A stretch of 15,081 nt of DNA from Gammaproteobacteria bacterium (GCA_020047885.1 JAIFNF010000138.1:1-15081), one strand, 5' to 3'; shown: positions 1 through 7,193, counted from the first letter of the stretch. A program made the numbers and translations. The notes: generated from the sequence alone by a model not told the origin.

Positions 1-76
1 GCAAGGTCGTTAAAATAACAACATAAAAATTACAAAAGTAATTTTAATAATTACTTGATTTTTAAATAAATTTTAA
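1..76. other. AT-rich segment with overlapping inverted repeats
   Basis: This segment is almost entirely A and T, in sharp contrast to the GC-rich sequence that starts at about 77. It holds a perfect inverted repeat, AAAATTAC (26-33) and GTAATTTT (38-45), and an overlapping one, AAGTAAT (36-42) and ATTACTT (50-56). The TTAC/GTAA core therefore occurs three times within 25 bases. It could be an operator or promoter region of a gene to the left, or the edge of an insertion or deletion that removed the 5' end of the next gene. No coding frame is supported here. Confidence 0.5.
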
Positions 77-478
77 TGCGATTGCCCTGCCGACCGCCTG
101 ACCACGGAACAACGCGACTGGATTACTGCGCACAAGGCGGAACTGCTGGCGCACCTGACCGCCAGCAACGATTCGCCAAAAATCGCCGATAACACCCCGC
201 CGAAAATCGCCCGCAACCACCCCGATGATTGCTTTGAGGACATCGATCCCCACGCCGGTTTTGTCCGGGTTACGACCCGCGACTGGACACAACCCGCCGA
301 ACCGCCGCACGTGATGTATGAGCGCCCCATCGGCGACCGCGTCCGCTGCATCGACTGTCAGCACAACATCAAAGCGCCCGGCGATGAAGTCAGCGCCTGG
401 CGTTCATGCGCCATAGGCCACCGTGGCCATTTCGCCAACGCGATGCACTTTTGCAAAGGATGGGAGGTAACGGTATGA
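77..478 (+). pseudogene. 5'-truncated gene, zinc-finger-like C-terminus (possible primase/replication protein remnant)
   Basis: One frame stays open from 77 to the TGA at 476-478. It has a TAA at 74-76 just before it and no ATG, GTG or TTG until GTG 311 and ATG 314, so the gene appears to have lost its start at the junction with the AT-rich segment. The first part reads RLTTEQRDWITAHKAELLAHL split around residue 18, resembling the TubC_N-like helical segments found in some phage and element replication proteins (inference). The C-terminal half has a Cys/His pattern, CIDC, then SCAIGHRGH, then HFC, which suggests a zinc-binding fold. The TGA overlaps the ATG of the topoisomerase gene (ATGA), so the two were probably co-translated. 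A product starting at GTG 311 or ATG 314 (about 54 residues, zinc-finger part only) may still be made. Confidence 0.6.
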
Positions 479-3141
479 GCGCGGCGATTCCGACCTTCCA
501 GCGTGAAACCTTCACCCTGTCCCGTGCGATGGAGTTCTTTACCGAGCGCGAACTGACAGCACAAATCGGTTTCGGCAAACACCTATGGCCGTCAGCGCTG
601 TTGAAAGAACTTCTCGACAACGCCCTGGACGCTTGCGAAAAAGCCGACATCGCCCCAGTCATTCGCGTTTCGCTGTTTCAAGATGGACTGGTGGTCAGCG
701 ACAACGGCCCCGGCTTGCCGCTGGCGATCATCGAACGCAGTCTCGACTATGCCGTGCGGGTCAGCGACAAGACCGGGTATATCAGTCCATCCCGCGGGCA
801 ACAGGGCAACGCGCTCAAGACGCTATGGGCAGCGCCGTTCGTAGCGACCGGAAAAAGCCTTATCACCGTCACCACGGATGGCGGATTTTGGGAAATTAGC
901 GTTCACCTTGACCGCATCGCTGGTCAACCCAAGATCAACCTTTTCCGCAGGGGCGATAGCCGTGTAAAAACTGGCACTACAATCACGCTGCACTGGGAAG
1001 CGATAGCAAGCAGTCTAGACAGAGGCGACAGCCTGAGTTTTTACATGATGCTGTTGGGATTCCACACGCTGAACCCGCACCTGACTTTGCATATAGAGAA
1101 GTCTTACGGGCAACAGCACGATCAAGCGACGTGGAACGCCAAGGCCGCGGACTGGAAACGATGGTCTCCCCGCGAACCGACCGCGCCCCACTGGTACGAA
1201 GCCGATCACCTGCGCAACTTGATTGCGCTGAAAATCGGCAATGAACAGGTCAGCGGGGAAAAAAAGACCGTGGGGCAGTTCATCCGGGAGTTTCGGGGAC
1301 TGTCAGGAACGGCGAAGGCGCGGGATGTTGCGGCCATCGCCGGACTGCAATCCGCGTTGCTTGGCGATCTGGTTCAGGGTGGCGATCTGGATATGACGGC
1401 GATCAAACGGCTGTTGACCGCAATGCAGGCCGAAGCCCGCCCGGTGAAGCCTGACCTGTTGGGGATTCTGGGCGAGGCGCATTGTCTGGACGCCCTGGCG
1501 GGATATGGTGCGGAAGGCATCCAATACCGGAACGCCAAGGATACCCACGAAGGTTTGCCGTATGTATTGGAAGTCGCCTTTGGAATCTTGCCCAGTCACC
1601 AAAACCGGATATTGGTCATTGGCGTCAACTTCACTTACGCGCTGCAACAGCCGTTCACGGACTTAACCCGCGCCCTGAGTGAATCCCAGGTGCAACTGCA
1701 TGATCCAGTCATTCTGCTATTGCACCTGACCACGCCCCGGATTCACTTCACCGACCGCGGAAAGACCCGTATCGACTTACCAACCGCCGTTGCTGAAAAG
1801 ATGGTTGCCCTGGTGAAGTCAGCCACCAAATCATTCACCGCCGCGAAACGCCGCGCCGACCGCGATGACCGGATGAAATCCGCCGACGCCGATGCGCTAC
1901 GCAAAGCCAATGAAAAGAAGTTCGTCAGCGTCAAACACGCCGCCTGGCAACTGATGGAGCAGGCTTATCTAAAAGCGAGCGGGAACGGAAAATATCCCGC
2001 CAACGCCCGTCAGATTATGTACGCGGCCCGTCGCCAGATTATTGACCTGACAGGCAAGACCAAGCCCTGGACGAACGATAGCTATTTCACGCAAAAGCTA
2101 TTGCCCGCCTACATCGAAGCGCATCCCGATCAAACCGCTCACTGGGATGTGGTTTATGACGTGTGCGGTCACTTGCGGGAACCGTATACCGGCGCAATGG
2201 TTGAACTGGGAACGCTGGCCGTGCGGAGCTACATCCAAAGCTGGCGTCCCACGATTAACGCCAGCGCCAGCTTTGCCGGACTCCGAACCGACATCACCAC
2301 CTGCGGCCCCGCGAATCGTTACCAGTTCGCGCTGTTCCTGGAAAAAGAAGGTTTTGACGAACTGTTGAAAAAGGCGCGGCTGGCCGAGCGTTTTGATATA
2401 GCCGTCTTCTCTACCAAGGGCATGAGCGTTACCGCGGCCCGGCAACTGGTGGAAGCATTAAGCGAGAAAGGCGTCACCATCCTGGTCGTCAGAGACTTTG
2501 ACTTGTACGGATTCCGCATCGCCCACACCCTTTGTCACGATACCCGCCGTTATCAATTCAAGACCCCGCCGAACGTGATTGATATGGGGTTGCGATTGCA
2601 GGACGCCGAGGCTATGGGGCTGGACAGCGAAGAAACGGAATATGACGCCAATCCGATAGCGGACTTGACGAAGTATGGCGCAACGGAAGATGAAATTAAG
2701 TTTCTCGCTATCGCCAAGTATGGTTACAACGGAACCGGACGCCGCATCGAACTCAACGAAATGGATTCAGAGACGTTCGTTCAATGGCTGGAATCGAAAC
2801 TGACCGAGGCCAAAGTTAAGAAGGTAGTTCCCGATAAACCGGCGATCCGCGCCGCTTGGCAACGCCAGTGGGAAACAGCACGGCTGAATCAGATTATCAG
2901 AGAAGCGCAATCACGTATCGGCGACGCCCCAACGCCCCCGCCCGGTATTGCCCGGACGCTGGAAAAGGCAATGCAGAATAACCCCGGCGATTCATGGGAT
3001 GACATCCTGGCTAACTTGGCAGCAACCGCCCGCCGTCGTCGTTATCTGATGGCCAGGATAGTCTGGCACCGGGTCAATAATCGGCGCGTCCCTGTCCGGC
3101 AAGTGATATGGCGCTGTCCGGTTATGCGGTCAAAAGGCTGA
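475..3141 (+). CDS. single-chain type IIB DNA topoisomerase (topo VI B-A fusion, topo VIII-like)
   Basis: An 888-residue protein. Family knowledge: type IIB enzymes make ATP-dependent double-strand passages, normally with separate B (ATPase) and A (cleavage) subunits. Here both are in one chain. The B half shows GHKL motifs ELLDNALD (45-52), DNGPGLP (76-82), GQQGNALKTL (108-117) and TGTTITLHW (166-174), an H2TH-like stretch (about 265-291), and a transducer with EVAFGIL near 366-372 and HLTTPRIHFTDRGKTRID (417-434). The A half shows RQIMY (512-516), matching the catalytic-tyrosine motif of Spo11/TopVIA (Tyr516), then TOPRIM residues Glu623 (EKEG) and Asp674/Asp676 (RDFDLYG). All expected catalytic residues are present. 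I chose ATG 475 over an in-frame ATG at 406 because it has GGAGGT just upstream and forms an ATGA overlap with the preceding gene. The C-terminal tail after about residue 850 is very basic and may be locally altered. Published topo VIII proteins are described as compact, so whether this full-domain form belongs there is open. Confidence 0.88.
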   Translation: MSAAIPTFQRETFTLSRAMEFFTERELTAQIGFGKHLWPSALLKELLDNALDACEKADIAPVIRVSLFQDGLVVSDNGPGLPLAIIERSLDYAVRVSDKTGYISPSRGQQGNALKTLWAAPFVATGKSLITVTTDGGFWEISVHLDRIAGQPKINLFRRGDSRVKTGTTITLHWEAIASSLDRGDSLSFYMMLLGFHTLNPHLTLHIEKSYGQQHDQATWNAKAADWKRWSPREPTAPHWYEADHLRNLIALKIGNEQVSGEKKTVGQFIREFRGLSGTAKARDVAAIAGLQSALLGDLVQGGDLDMTAIKRLLTAMQAEARPVKPDLLGILGEAHCLDALAGYGAEGIQYRNAKDTHEGLPYVLEVAFGILPSHQNRILVIGVNFTYALQQPFTDLTRALSESQVQLHDPVILLLHLTTPRIHFTDRGKTRIDLPTAVAEKMVALVKSATKSFTAAKRRADRDDRMKSADADALRKANEKKFVSVKHAAWQLMEQAYLKASGNGKYPANARQIMYAARRQIIDLTGKTKPWTNDSYFTQKLLPAYIEAHPDQTAHWDVVYDVCGHLREPYTGAMVELGTLAVRSYIQSWRPTINASASFAGLRTDITTCGPANRYQFALFLEKEGFDELLKKARLAERFDIAVFSTKGMSVTAARQLVEALSEKGVTILVVRDFDLYGFRIAHTLCHDTRRYQFKTPPNVIDMGLRLQDAEAMGLDSEETEYDANPIADLTKYGATEDEIKFLAIAKYGYNGTGRRIELNEMDSETFVQWLESKLTEAKVKKVVPDKPAIRAAWQRQWETARLNQIIREAQSRIGDAPTPPPGIARTLEKAMQNNPGDSWDDILANLAATARRRRYLMARIVWHRVNNRRVPVRQVIWRCPVMRSKG

Positions 3142-3193
3142 TAACCACCACGCCAAGGACGGCGAGGTTACTACGGATAACCCACCACGCCAA
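3141..3193. repeat. imperfect direct repeat after the topoisomerase gene
   Basis: ATAACCACCACGCCAA (3141-3156) recurs as ATAACCCACCACGCCAA (3177-3193), differing by one extra C. A separate 10-mer, GCTGTCCGGT, occurs at 3113-3122 inside the end of the topoisomerase gene and again at 3232-3241 in the regulatory region. Together they suggest local duplication at the 3' end of the topoisomerase gene. No function is claimed. Confidence 0.5.
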
Positions 3194-3201
3194 TAACCGC
3201 C

Positions 3202-3274
3202 ATCTAGTCCTATCTAGTTGTTATCTAGTTGGCTGTCCGGTATCCTATCTAGTCGCAACTAGACAAGACTAGAT
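3202..3274. promoter_or_regulatory. phased CTAG operator array upstream of the RHH gene
   Basis: Six CTAG-centred sites occur in 73 bases. ATCTAGT lies at 3202, 3212, 3223 and 3247, and the inverted form ACTAGA(T) at 3258 and 3268. CTAG cores are spaced 10, 11, 24, 10 and 10 bases, so sites within each group of three fall on about the same face of the helix. TCTAGTCGCAACTAGA (3248-3263) is an inverted repeat with 6-base arms. Tandem short sites of this spacing are typical of cooperative RHH repressor binding (established for omega and MetJ-type proteins). The gene directly downstream encodes an RHH protein, so autoregulation is the natural inference. Confidence 0.75.
3218..3246 (+). promoter_or_regulatory. 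candidate sigma-70 promoter inside the CTAG array
   Basis: TTGTTA (3218-3223) and TATCCT (3241-3246) are separated by 17 bases, each matching four of six consensus positions. The CTAG sites overlap or border both elements, so a bound repressor would block polymerase. The ribosome-binding site AGGAG (3275-3279) lies just after the last CTAG site, 5 bases before the ATG. Confidence 0.4.
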
Positions 3275-3284
3275 AGGAGTCGAT

Positions 3285-3674
3285 ATGACGAACCGACAAG
3301 GGTTTAAGCAACTGGCTGTCTGGATTACCGACGCGGCCATGACCCGACTGGACGAACTGGCGACACAGACAAATCAGCGTAAAGCCGCGTTGATTGAAGC
3401 CGCCATCACGGCATACCTCCCCGATCCCCCCGACGACCGCCTCGCCCAGCTAGAGGCGCGAGTCGCCGCCCTTGAGAGCCGCTTGGCGTTACCCGGAGAA
3501 ACACTGGACAGCGTCATCGCCGAATTGGCGGAACGCGGATTCACTCCGACCGCCATTGCGGATGAACTGAATCGCCGGGGTTATCGCACCAGCACCGGCA
3601 ACCCATTCACCCGCGGACACAGCGCCATCGCCCGCATTCAAAAACTAAAACCCCCGCCGCCTAGTTTGATCTAG
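3285..3674 (+). CDS. ribbon-helix-helix regulator with coiled coil and C-terminal recombinase-like helical domain
   Basis: A 129-residue protein. Residues 8-45 (KQLAVWITDAAMTRLDEL and following helices) fit an RHH DNA-binding domain. Residues 51-69 form a short leucine-heptad coiled coil (LAQLEARVAALESRL). Residues 76-120 (AERGFTPTAIADELNRRGY, then TSTGNPFT) resemble the helix-turn-helix segment following the catalytic domain in large serine recombinases; no recombinase catalytic domain is present. AGGAG five bases upstream supports the start. CTAG arrays lie on both sides, and its own stop codon (TAG 3672-3674) is part of one of these sites, so the downstream operator overlaps its 3' end. 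Probable role: dimeric or oligomeric repressor of itself and of the PLD-terminase operon. A plasmid-partition-type centromere-binding role is an alternative, but no adjacent ParA is seen in the element. Confidence 0.75.
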   Translation: MTNRQGFKQLAVWITDAAMTRLDELATQTNQRKAALIEAAITAYLPDPPDDRLAQLEARVAALESRLALPGETLDSVIAELAERGFTPTAIADELNRRGYRTSTGNPFTRGHSAIARIQKLKPPPPSLI

Positions 3675-3685
3675 TCGAAACTAGA
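3661..3685. promoter_or_regulatory. second CTAG operator array, at the 3' end of the RHH gene
   Basis: CTAG cores at 3661, 3671 and 3681 are spaced exactly 10 bases. TCTAGTCGAAACTAGA (3670-3685) matches the upstream TCTAGTCGCAACTAGA (3248-3263) at 15 of 16 positions. The two copies bracket the RHH gene and suggest that one protein controls both it and the downstream operon. Confidence 0.7.
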
Positions 3686-3704
3686 TTGAAAAAAACGCCG
3701 GGGT

Positions 3705-3757
3705 CCCTAGAATTGTCAACTAGGGGAGACATTAAAACCCCCTAATTTCACTAGGGA
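3705..3757. promoter_or_regulatory. CCCTAG/CTAGGG inverted repeats upstream of the PLD-terminase operon
   Basis: CCCTAG (3705-3710) and CTAGGG (3720-3725) form a perfect inverted repeat around nine bases that include TTGTCA (3713-3718), a good -35-like hexamer. I do not see a matching -10 at 16-18 bases. A looser repeat of the same kind, CCCTA with TAGGG, lies at about 3740-3756. The outer bases differ from the ATCTAGT family, so this may be a second operator type or a weak hairpin. It sits in the leader of the operon starting at 3782. Confidence 0.45.
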
Positions 3758-3781
3758 TAAACAGGACTCTATAGGTACGGT

Positions 3782-4414
3782 ATGACCCCTTCCAATATCA
3801 AAGGCGGCGATGGATTGATTCAACAGCGCCTCAAAGGCATGAGAACCCGCGCCTGTGCCACCAAAAACCGCCGAACCCTACGAAGGTTGGCGGCTGAATC
3901 CCAACTGGCGGACGTACTCCCGACCCTTCCAGCGCCAGGCACCGCCTACCACGTCATCAGCCACGGCGATATTGACCTGCTGAATTACGCCAGTTTCTTT
4001 ATCAAAACCTTTCCATTCGACTACCTGTCCATCAGTTCCTGGGTCAGCAGCATGGCTGACATCGACTTGCTGATTAACTGGGTTGAGAAAGGCGTCGTGA
4101 AACGGCTTGACCTGTTCCTTGGGGAATTTGCAGACAACCGCGACCCCGATCTATCCGATAAATGCTGGAGAGCCGAGCGCGACGGCTATAACGTCCGCCT
4201 GATTTTAGCCCGCAACCATTCCAAGGTGCTTTTGTGCAGTAACGAAGCCGAGGACATTTATATAGCAATGGAATCCAGCGCCAACCTCAACCGCAATAGC
4301 CGCATTGAGCAGACCGTCATCACCCGCGACCGTGATCTATTCGAGTTCTACCGCGAGTTCTACAGCGGCATCATTCCCATCCGCCGCAACCCCTACCTCA
4401 AGGCCAGAAAATGA
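3782..4414 (+). CDS. PLD-superfamily (HKD) nuclease-like protein
   Basis: A 210-residue protein with one phospholipase D-like motif near the C-terminus: NHSKV (His146, Lys148), then ESSANLNRNSRIEQ (164-177), matching the HxK plus Ser/Asn part of the HKD signature. The Asp normally six residues after the Lys is not obvious. One motif per chain suggests action as a dimer, as in bacterial Nuc-type nucleases (family knowledge). The N-terminal 50 residues are basic and probably flexible. Its TGA overlaps the ATG of the small-terminase gene (ATGA at 4411), so it is translationally coupled to packaging genes. A DNA-processing role at packaging is inferred; a hypothetical phage protein without nuclease activity is the alternative. 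The ribosome-binding site for ATG 3782 is weak. Confidence 0.65.
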   Translation: MTPSNIKGGDGLIQQRLKGMRTRACATKNRRTLRRLAAESQLADVLPTLPAPGTAYHVISHGDIDLLNYASFFIKTFPFDYLSISSWVSSMADIDLLINWVEKGVVKRLDLFLGEFADNRDPDLSDKCWRAERDGYNVRLILARNHSKVLLCSNEAEDIYIAMESSANLNRNSRIEQTVITRDRDLFEFYREFYSGIIPIRRNPYLKARK

Positions 4415-4983
4415 GAGTCACTCAGAGCGAACTGGCGCGGCTGCTGGATATACCCCGCCCCAACGTCCACAAATATGTTTCCCGAGGCGTCCTTGAGTTA
4501 GACGAAGACGGGTTGATTGACGTTGACCAGGCGACCGCAGCATTAGCCGCCGATCCAGCGTTTGGCAGTAAGCCGTTGCGCGACGACCGGCAACCCTCGC
4601 CGCTACTGCAACAGATTTTCGATGCCGACACCGCCGATGAAGACACCGACGCCGACGCCGGACACAATGAATCTGCTGCTGGAATGCCCACCAGCTACCA
4701 GAAAGCCCGCGCCATGCGTGAGCAATATGCAGCGATGCGGGAGAAAACGAAGCACGAAATAGAGCAAGGACGCTTGATCGAATCGCACACTGTGCAACGC
4801 GGAATCACCGACCTGCTATCCGCCCTGGTTAACAGCTTGGAGCGCACACCCGACAACGCCAGCGCTGAGTTACCCGATCCCTTTCGCCACGCAACTCGGC
4901 TACGAATCCGAGAAGAGCTTGACCGTGCGCTGGCCGACGCCCGGAACCACCTCGCCCGCCTGTTACCCGAGACCGCGCCATGA
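4411..4983 (+). CDS. phage terminase small subunit, Nu1-like
   Basis: A 190-residue protein. Residues 1-45 (TQSELARLLDIPRPNVHKYV and following) form a winged-helix or MerR-like helix-turn-helix as in lambda Nu1, which recognises cos sites. An acidic linker (about 71-83, DADTADEDTDADA) follows, then a helical C-terminal part (95-185) with REQYAAMREKTKHEIEQGRL (103-122), the pattern common in this family. It is joined by ATGA overlaps to the PLD-like gene before it and the large-terminase gene after it, so the three are one translation unit. Expected role: recognise the packaging site and recruit the large subunit. The family assignment rests on domain pattern plus position. Confidence 0.8.
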   Translation: MRVTQSELARLLDIPRPNVHKYVSRGVLELDEDGLIDVDQATAALAADPAFGSKPLRDDRQPSPLLQQIFDADTADEDTDADAGHNESAAGMPTSYQKARAMREQYAAMREKTKHEIEQGRLIESHTVQRGITDLLSALVNSLERTPDNASAELPDPFRHATRLRIREELDRALADARNHLARLLPETAP

Positions 4984-6899
4984 ACGACGGCTACACCCTC
5001 GCGCTCAACACCGCCATTGCAGCACTCACCCCGCCCGAGCGATTGACCGTCAGCCAATGGGCAGACCGCTATCGGATCCTGCCATCCAAAGGAGCCTCTG
5101 AGGCCGGACAGTGGCGTACCGACCGGACACCTTACTTGCGTGAGATTATGGACGCCCTGCATCCCGACCATCCCGCCAGGCGCATTGTGTTTATGAAATC
5201 CGTACAGGTAGGAGCCACCGAGGCCGGACTCAACTGGCTTGGATTCTTTATTGCCCAGTGCAAAGCCCCGATGATGGTCATCCAACCCAGTGCAGAAATG
5301 ACCGAGCGATTCAGCAAGCAACGCCTGGCCGCGATGATCGACGATTGCCCGCAGTTACGCGCCATGATTAGACCCGCACGGGAGAGGGATTCGGGTAACA
5401 CGATTACCCTCAAAGAATTCCCAGGAGGCGTCATCATTCTGGCCGGTGCTAACAGTCCGGCATCGCTCCGCTCCATGCCCGCCAAATATATTTTCATGGA
5501 CGAAGTAGACGCCTATCCCGGCGACCTGTCCGGCGAAGGCGACCCGGTATCCCTGGCAGAAGCCCGCGCCTCAACTTTCCCCAACCGGAAGATATTTTTG
5601 TGCTCAACCCCGACCGTTTCCAGCCTATCCCGCATCCAACGGGAATATGACGCCTCAGACCAACGCCGCTATCACGTCCCCTGTCCACACTGTCACGAGT
5701 ACCAGGTGCTGAACTGGGAACAACTGGCCTGGACACCCGGCGAACCGGAGAAAGCCGCCTATGCTTGCCTGCATTGTGGCGCATTGATCGAAGAGCACCA
5801 GAAGACCGCGATGCTCAAAGCCGGACAATGGCGAGCCGAGTATCCAGAGCGCCCCATAGTCGGATTCAGCATCAACAGCCTGTACACGCCCACTGGGTTA
5901 GGCCCGGCATGGACGGAGTTAGCCGCATTGTGGGAAACCGTGCAACTGGACGCCAACGCCCAACGCACCTTCATCAACTTGCGTTTAGGTCAGCCGACGC
6001 AGTCCCGCGCCGGTAACTACCTGATCCGCCAAATCCCGCCCGGCTGTTACTTTGCAACCGCTGGCGTTGACGTACAGAAAGACCGCTTGGCGATTGTGTT
6101 ACTGGGATTCGGCAGGAACAACAAAGTTTGGGTATTGGACTGGGTTGAGTTATTCGGGAATCCGCTTCAACCGGATGCCTGGAAACAGCTTGACGCCTAC
6201 CTCGACCAGCCGCTTCAACACGATACCCGGACGCTCAGAATATCGGCGGTAGCCATCGACTCCGGCTATTTGCCAGACAGCGTATTAGCCTACACCCGCG
6301 CCCGTCGAGGCCGAGTCATTGCCACACGCGGCAGCGCCTTCAAACACCGCCCGCTCATCGCCGGCAAGCCCACCAAAGTAGACTTCACCGCTGGCGGAAA
6401 AACACTCAAGGCCGGTGGCGAAATCTGGTTCATTGGCAGCGATACCGGCAAGGAACTGTTATTCGCCCGCCTCGCCGCTGACCGTGAAACCGCCCAGGCC
6501 GACCGCTGTATCCACTTTGCCAAAGACCTTGACCAGAGTTTCTACAGCCAGCTATCGGCGGAAATGTTTGACCCGAAGAAACGGCTATGGATCAAGATAC
6601 GACCCCGCAACGAAGCGCTGGACTGCTTCATTTACGCCGTTGCGGCTTCCATGCAACCCAGGCACCGTGTGCATTTATGGAAAGAAACCCAGTGGGCAAA
6701 GATTGAGAAGCAAGCGACTGAGACCCCGGCATTATGGCCAGCACCACGTCCCGGGAGACCTTCGACGTTACCTGCTCAACCGTCTGCACAACCAGAACCG
6801 CCTGCACAGCCCCCGCACGTCAGCGTTGACCCCGCACCTCCCAAACCCGCACCACCACGAGCCACACCTCGAGCGCCCCGCTTTCAAATGGTCAGATAG
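4980..6899 (+). CDS. phage terminase large subunit, GpA family
   Basis: A 639-residue protein, almost the length of lambda GpA. The ATPase half has a deviant Walker A KSVQVGATE (73-81), Walker B IFMDEVD (171-177) with Asp174/Glu175, and a coupling motif LCSTPT (207-212). A four-cysteine zinc ribbon follows (CPHC at 235-238, CLHC at 263-266). The nuclease half has acidic motifs GVDVQKD (Asp364), AIDSGY (Asp427) and EALDCF (Asp548), consistent with the RNase H-like nuclease that cuts concatemers. The C-terminus (584-633) is a proline-rich tail, where portal-contacting sequence would be expected, so portal docking may differ. All key motifs look intact. The gene ends 8 bases inside the oppositely oriented Mor-like gene. 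No portal, head or tail gene follows, which is unusual for a prophage. Confidence 0.93.
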   Translation: MNDGYTLALNTAIAALTPPERLTVSQWADRYRILPSKGASEAGQWRTDRTPYLREIMDALHPDHPARRIVFMKSVQVGATEAGLNWLGFFIAQCKAPMMVIQPSAEMTERFSKQRLAAMIDDCPQLRAMIRPARERDSGNTITLKEFPGGVIILAGANSPASLRSMPAKYIFMDEVDAYPGDLSGEGDPVSLAEARASTFPNRKIFLCSTPTVSSLSRIQREYDASDQRRYHVPCPHCHEYQVLNWEQLAWTPGEPEKAAYACLHCGALIEEHQKTAMLKAGQWRAEYPERPIVGFSINSLYTPTGLGPAWTELAALWETVQLDANAQRTFINLRLGQPTQSRAGNYLIRQIPPGCYFATAGVDVQKDRLAIVLLGFGRNNKVWVLDWVELFGNPLQPDAWKQLDAYLDQPLQHDTRTLRISAVAIDSGYLPDSVLAYTRARRGRVIATRGSAFKHRPLIAGKPTKVDFTAGGKTLKAGGEIWFIGSDTGKELLFARLAADRETAQADRCIHFAKDLDQSFYSQLSAEMFDPKKRLWIKIRPRNEALDCFIYAVAASMQPRHRVHLWKETQWAKIEKQATETPALWPAPRPGRPSTLPAQPSAQPEPPAQPPHVSVDPAPPKPAPPRATPRAPRFQMVR

Positions 6900-7146
6900 C
6901 CCGCCGCCGAATCCTGGCAACGGACGCCGGATGCAGTCCGTACCGCCGCGCCAATTCCCGCACTGGCGCGGTATCTGATCGAATCGCCGCGTGTATATCC
7001 GACCGCACCGACCGGATATACACGGCATCCCCGCCCCAGTCCTTCCTGACCGCCGCTAGGATTTTACCGCTGTCAAAATCCGGCAAAGTCTTGGTCAACC
7101 GCGCCTGAATATCATCGATAATGTCCACGCCGAAACTCCCGATCAT
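6892..7146 (-). CDS. Mor/C-like small transcriptional regulator
   Basis: Up to 84 residues, read on the minus strand. It shows the Mor-family pattern: WGGDAVYIRSV (37-47), then a C-terminal helix-turn-helix VRELARRYGLHPASVARI (62-79). In phage Mu, Mor and C activate middle and late genes as dimers (established). Start choice: ATG 7146 has no ribosome-binding site, whereas GTG 7128 (residue 7) has GGGAG seven bases upstream, so a 78-residue product is likely. Its 3' end overlaps the terminase gene by 8 bases tail to tail. A palindrome abuts the ATG and a candidate promoter overlaps the DnaA boxes. Likely a local regulator of the right-hand operon; its target is unknown. Confidence 0.65.
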   Translation of the reverse strand: MIGSFGVDIIDDIQARLTKTLPDFDSGKILAAVRKDWGGDAVYIRSVRSDIHAAIRSDTAPVRELARRYGLHPASVARIRRRAI

Positions 7147-7165
7147 TTACCAGAAAGTCTGGTAA
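7147..7165. promoter_or_regulatory. palindromic operator TTACCAGAAAGTCTGGTAA
   Basis: A perfect inverted repeat with 8-base arms, TTACCAGA (7147-7154) and TCTGGTAA (7158-7165), and a 3-base centre. It directly abuts ATG 7146 of the Mor-like gene and covers the expected transcription start of its candidate promoter. It therefore probably binds a dimeric regulator, perhaps the Mor-like protein itself. Confidence 0.6.
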
Positions 7166-7193
7166 TTTTAACTTATCCACAGGCTGTGGATAA
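7165..7193 (-). promoter_or_regulatory. candidate promoter of the Mor-like gene
   Basis: On the minus strand, TTATCC (7193-7188) and TAAAAT (7170-7165) are separated by 17 bases. The -10 matches five of six consensus positions; the -35 is weak. The -35 is made of the right arm of the DnaA-box palindrome, so DnaA binding would compete with or affect transcription. Confidence 0.4.

Noticed and set aside
75..191. Short ATG frame at the AT-rich junction
   Set aside because: It stops at 191 and lacks a ribosome-binding site; the frame ending at 478 has the protein-like composition.
406..474. Upstream in-frame start for the topoisomerase gene
   Set aside because: ATG 475 has GGAGGT and an ATGA overlap with the preceding gene; the extra 23 residues lie over that gene's coding sequence.
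3202..3685. CRISPR array
   Set aside because: Repeat units are 6-16 bases with 3-5 base spacing, partly inverted, and there are no cas genes; an operator array fits better.
4695..5321. 208-residue minus-strand open frame across the terminase genes
   Set aside because: It overlaps the strongly supported terminase genes and shows no domain pattern.
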